Assembly (NCBI GenBank): GCA_030681645.1
Contig: JAUXRX010000046.1
Location: 1-64,000 of the forward strand
DNA: 64,000 nt
Origin: Archangium sp.
GTDB taxonomy: Bacteria > Myxococcota > Myxococcia > Myxococcales > Myxococcaceae
Direction of reading: 5' to 3'
Shown here: in pieces, positions 63,340 through 64,000 of the stretch
Position numbering within the stretch: position 1 is the stretch's first letter
Layout: each line of letters starts with the position of its first letter
Program-made: the position numbers and the translations under genes
Notes under the pieces: generated by a model
The model's input: only the letters and a program-made list of their open reading frames with translations
Told to the model about the DNA's origin: nothing
Databases searched by the model: none

Positions 63340-64000
63340 GCTCGCCTCCCGTGGAAGTGCGGCAGTGCCCGAGCTGCCAGCAGCCCACCGTGCTGATGGT
63401 GATGGAATGGAAGCACGAGTCGATGGGCATCGCGCTCAACCAGTCGACGCGCGACTACCGCTGCCAGAGCTGCGGCAAGTGGTTCATCCGCCGCTCGCGC
63501 AACGGGGTCATCTCGTTGTGGATCGTCGGCGTGCTCGGCTCGTTGGGCTGCGTGACGGGCCTGCCCTTCCTCTACCTGGCGTGGCGGCAGCACACCTTCG
63601 ACAAGCGGCTGCCCCTGGTGCCGAATGCACCCGAGCCACGGATGCGCTTTCCCGGCGGCGCCCCGAAGCGCAGTTGCGCCAAATGCGGCGGCATCGCCAA
63701 GGCGATGAACATCACCCGGCACACGCACAACGGCGTGCCCACCGGCACCGACTACGAATACGTGTGTGGCCAGTGCGGCCTGCAGTTCACGACCGAGAAC
63801 TTCCTCGGGCACGCGTTCTCCACCGCCTCGGGCCTGTTGATCGGCGGCATCGGGGCGGCGTTCTTCTTCGGCGCGAAGGCGGCGGGCTGGCGCTGGGGCG
63901 GGAGCATCGTGGCGGCCCTGCTCGCGGCCTTCCTCCTCGGCCAGGTGGTGACGCGCGTGATGAACCGCTTCAAGCACAAGCCCCTCGAGGAGCACGTGCT
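63336..64000 (+). CDS. Zinc-ribbon membrane protein, 3' end missing
   Basis: ATG 63336 overlaps the preceding stop (ATGA), and the frame stays open to the end of the window (221 codons seen). The sequence shows two zinc-ribbon-like Cys sets (CPSCQQPTVLM with YRCQSCGKWF; SCAKCGGIAKAM with YVCGQCGLQF). Each ribbon is followed by a membrane segment: ISLWIVGVLGSLGCVTGLPF after the first, SGLLIGGIGAAFFFGA and VAALLAAFLLGQVVTRVM after the second. The alternation of ribbon and helices suggests a tandem duplication. No function is recognised. It may form a unit with the upstream lipoprotein. Confidence 0.85.
   Translation, partial: MSSPPVEVRQCPSCQQPTVLMVMEWKHESMGIALNQSTRDYRCQSCGKWFIRRSRNGVISLWIVGVLGSLGCVTGLPFLYLAWRQHTFDKRLPLVPNAPEPRMRFPGGAPKRSCAKCGGIAKAMNITRHTHNGVPTGTDYEYVCGQCGLQFTTENFLGHAFSTASGLLIGGIGAAFFFGAKAAGWRWGGSIVAALLAAFLLGQVVTRVMNRFKHKPLEEHV

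Overview
This 64 kb window comes from a very GC-rich genome. The gene content points to Myxococcota, probably a Cystobacterineae/Archangiaceae-like lineage: several cysteine-rich 'Myxococcus repeat' lipoproteins, two eukaryote-type Ser/Thr kinases plus a pseudokinase, an OmpA protein with thrombospondin-3 repeats, an AgmX/PglI-like C-terminal domain and many lipoproteins of unknown role. The species cannot be fixed from the sequence. I see no rRNA, tRNA, CRISPR array, integrase or transposase. The window starts inside a cysteine-rich protein gene and ends inside a zinc-ribbon membrane protein gene.

Layout. 1-9.5 kb: cysteine-rich surface protein (partial), CoA-disulfide reductase/rhodanese fusion, DUF2780-like protein, pseudokinase, a PF10127-type nucleotidyltransferase, a Kelch-type lipoprotein, a TPR protein and a conserved unknown. 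9.5-21 kb: three secreted glycoside hydrolases (two GH5-like, one GH36-like) among small lipoproteins, a second nucleotidyltransferase, a YdeI-like protein, a short-chain dehydrogenase lacking its catalytic Tyr, a lipoprotein metalloprotease, a DUF1003 protein and a 189-bp MITE-like element. 21-34 kb: membrane Ser/Thr kinase, a 1832-residue helical protein with a peptidoglycan-binding module, an OmpA-family porin, a cysteine-rich lipoprotein and a papain/C39-like protease. 34-39 kb: DUF4143 ATPase preceded by four 23-bp direct repeats, then a kinase-NTPase-TPR fusion. 39-51 kb is a minus-strand run. In transcription order it holds an AAA-type membrane NTPase overlapping an MscS channel, a broken APC/universal-stress permease, a PAS histidine kinase, an NtrC-type regulator, a fused CcoNO cytochrome cbb3 subunit, a mono-heme CcoP and a macro-domain protein. 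51-64 kb: a cobalamin-binding protein with the CarH photoreceptor signature but a CxxC finger in place of the MerR domain, an M23 peptidase, an acyl-CoA dehydrogenase, a 1465-residue cysteine-rich repeat lipoprotein and small envelope proteins.

Functional links. The histidine kinase/NtrC pair lies directly upstream of the cbb3 oxidase genes, with a sigma-54-like -24/-12 element in the gap, and probably controls respiration. The MscS gene and the NTPase gene share an ATGA overlap and probably form one membrane unit. The glycoside hydrolases, M23 peptidase and metalloprotease fit a predatory/saprophytic life. Two families of intergenic palindromic repeats sit in gene gaps. One of them occurs only between convergent genes and probably terminates transcription.

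Best candidates for undescribed biology: the MscS-NTPase module, the MerR-less CarH-like B12 protein, the repeat-preceded DUF4143 ATPase, and the giant peptidoglycan-binding helical protein with its neighbouring papain-like protease.
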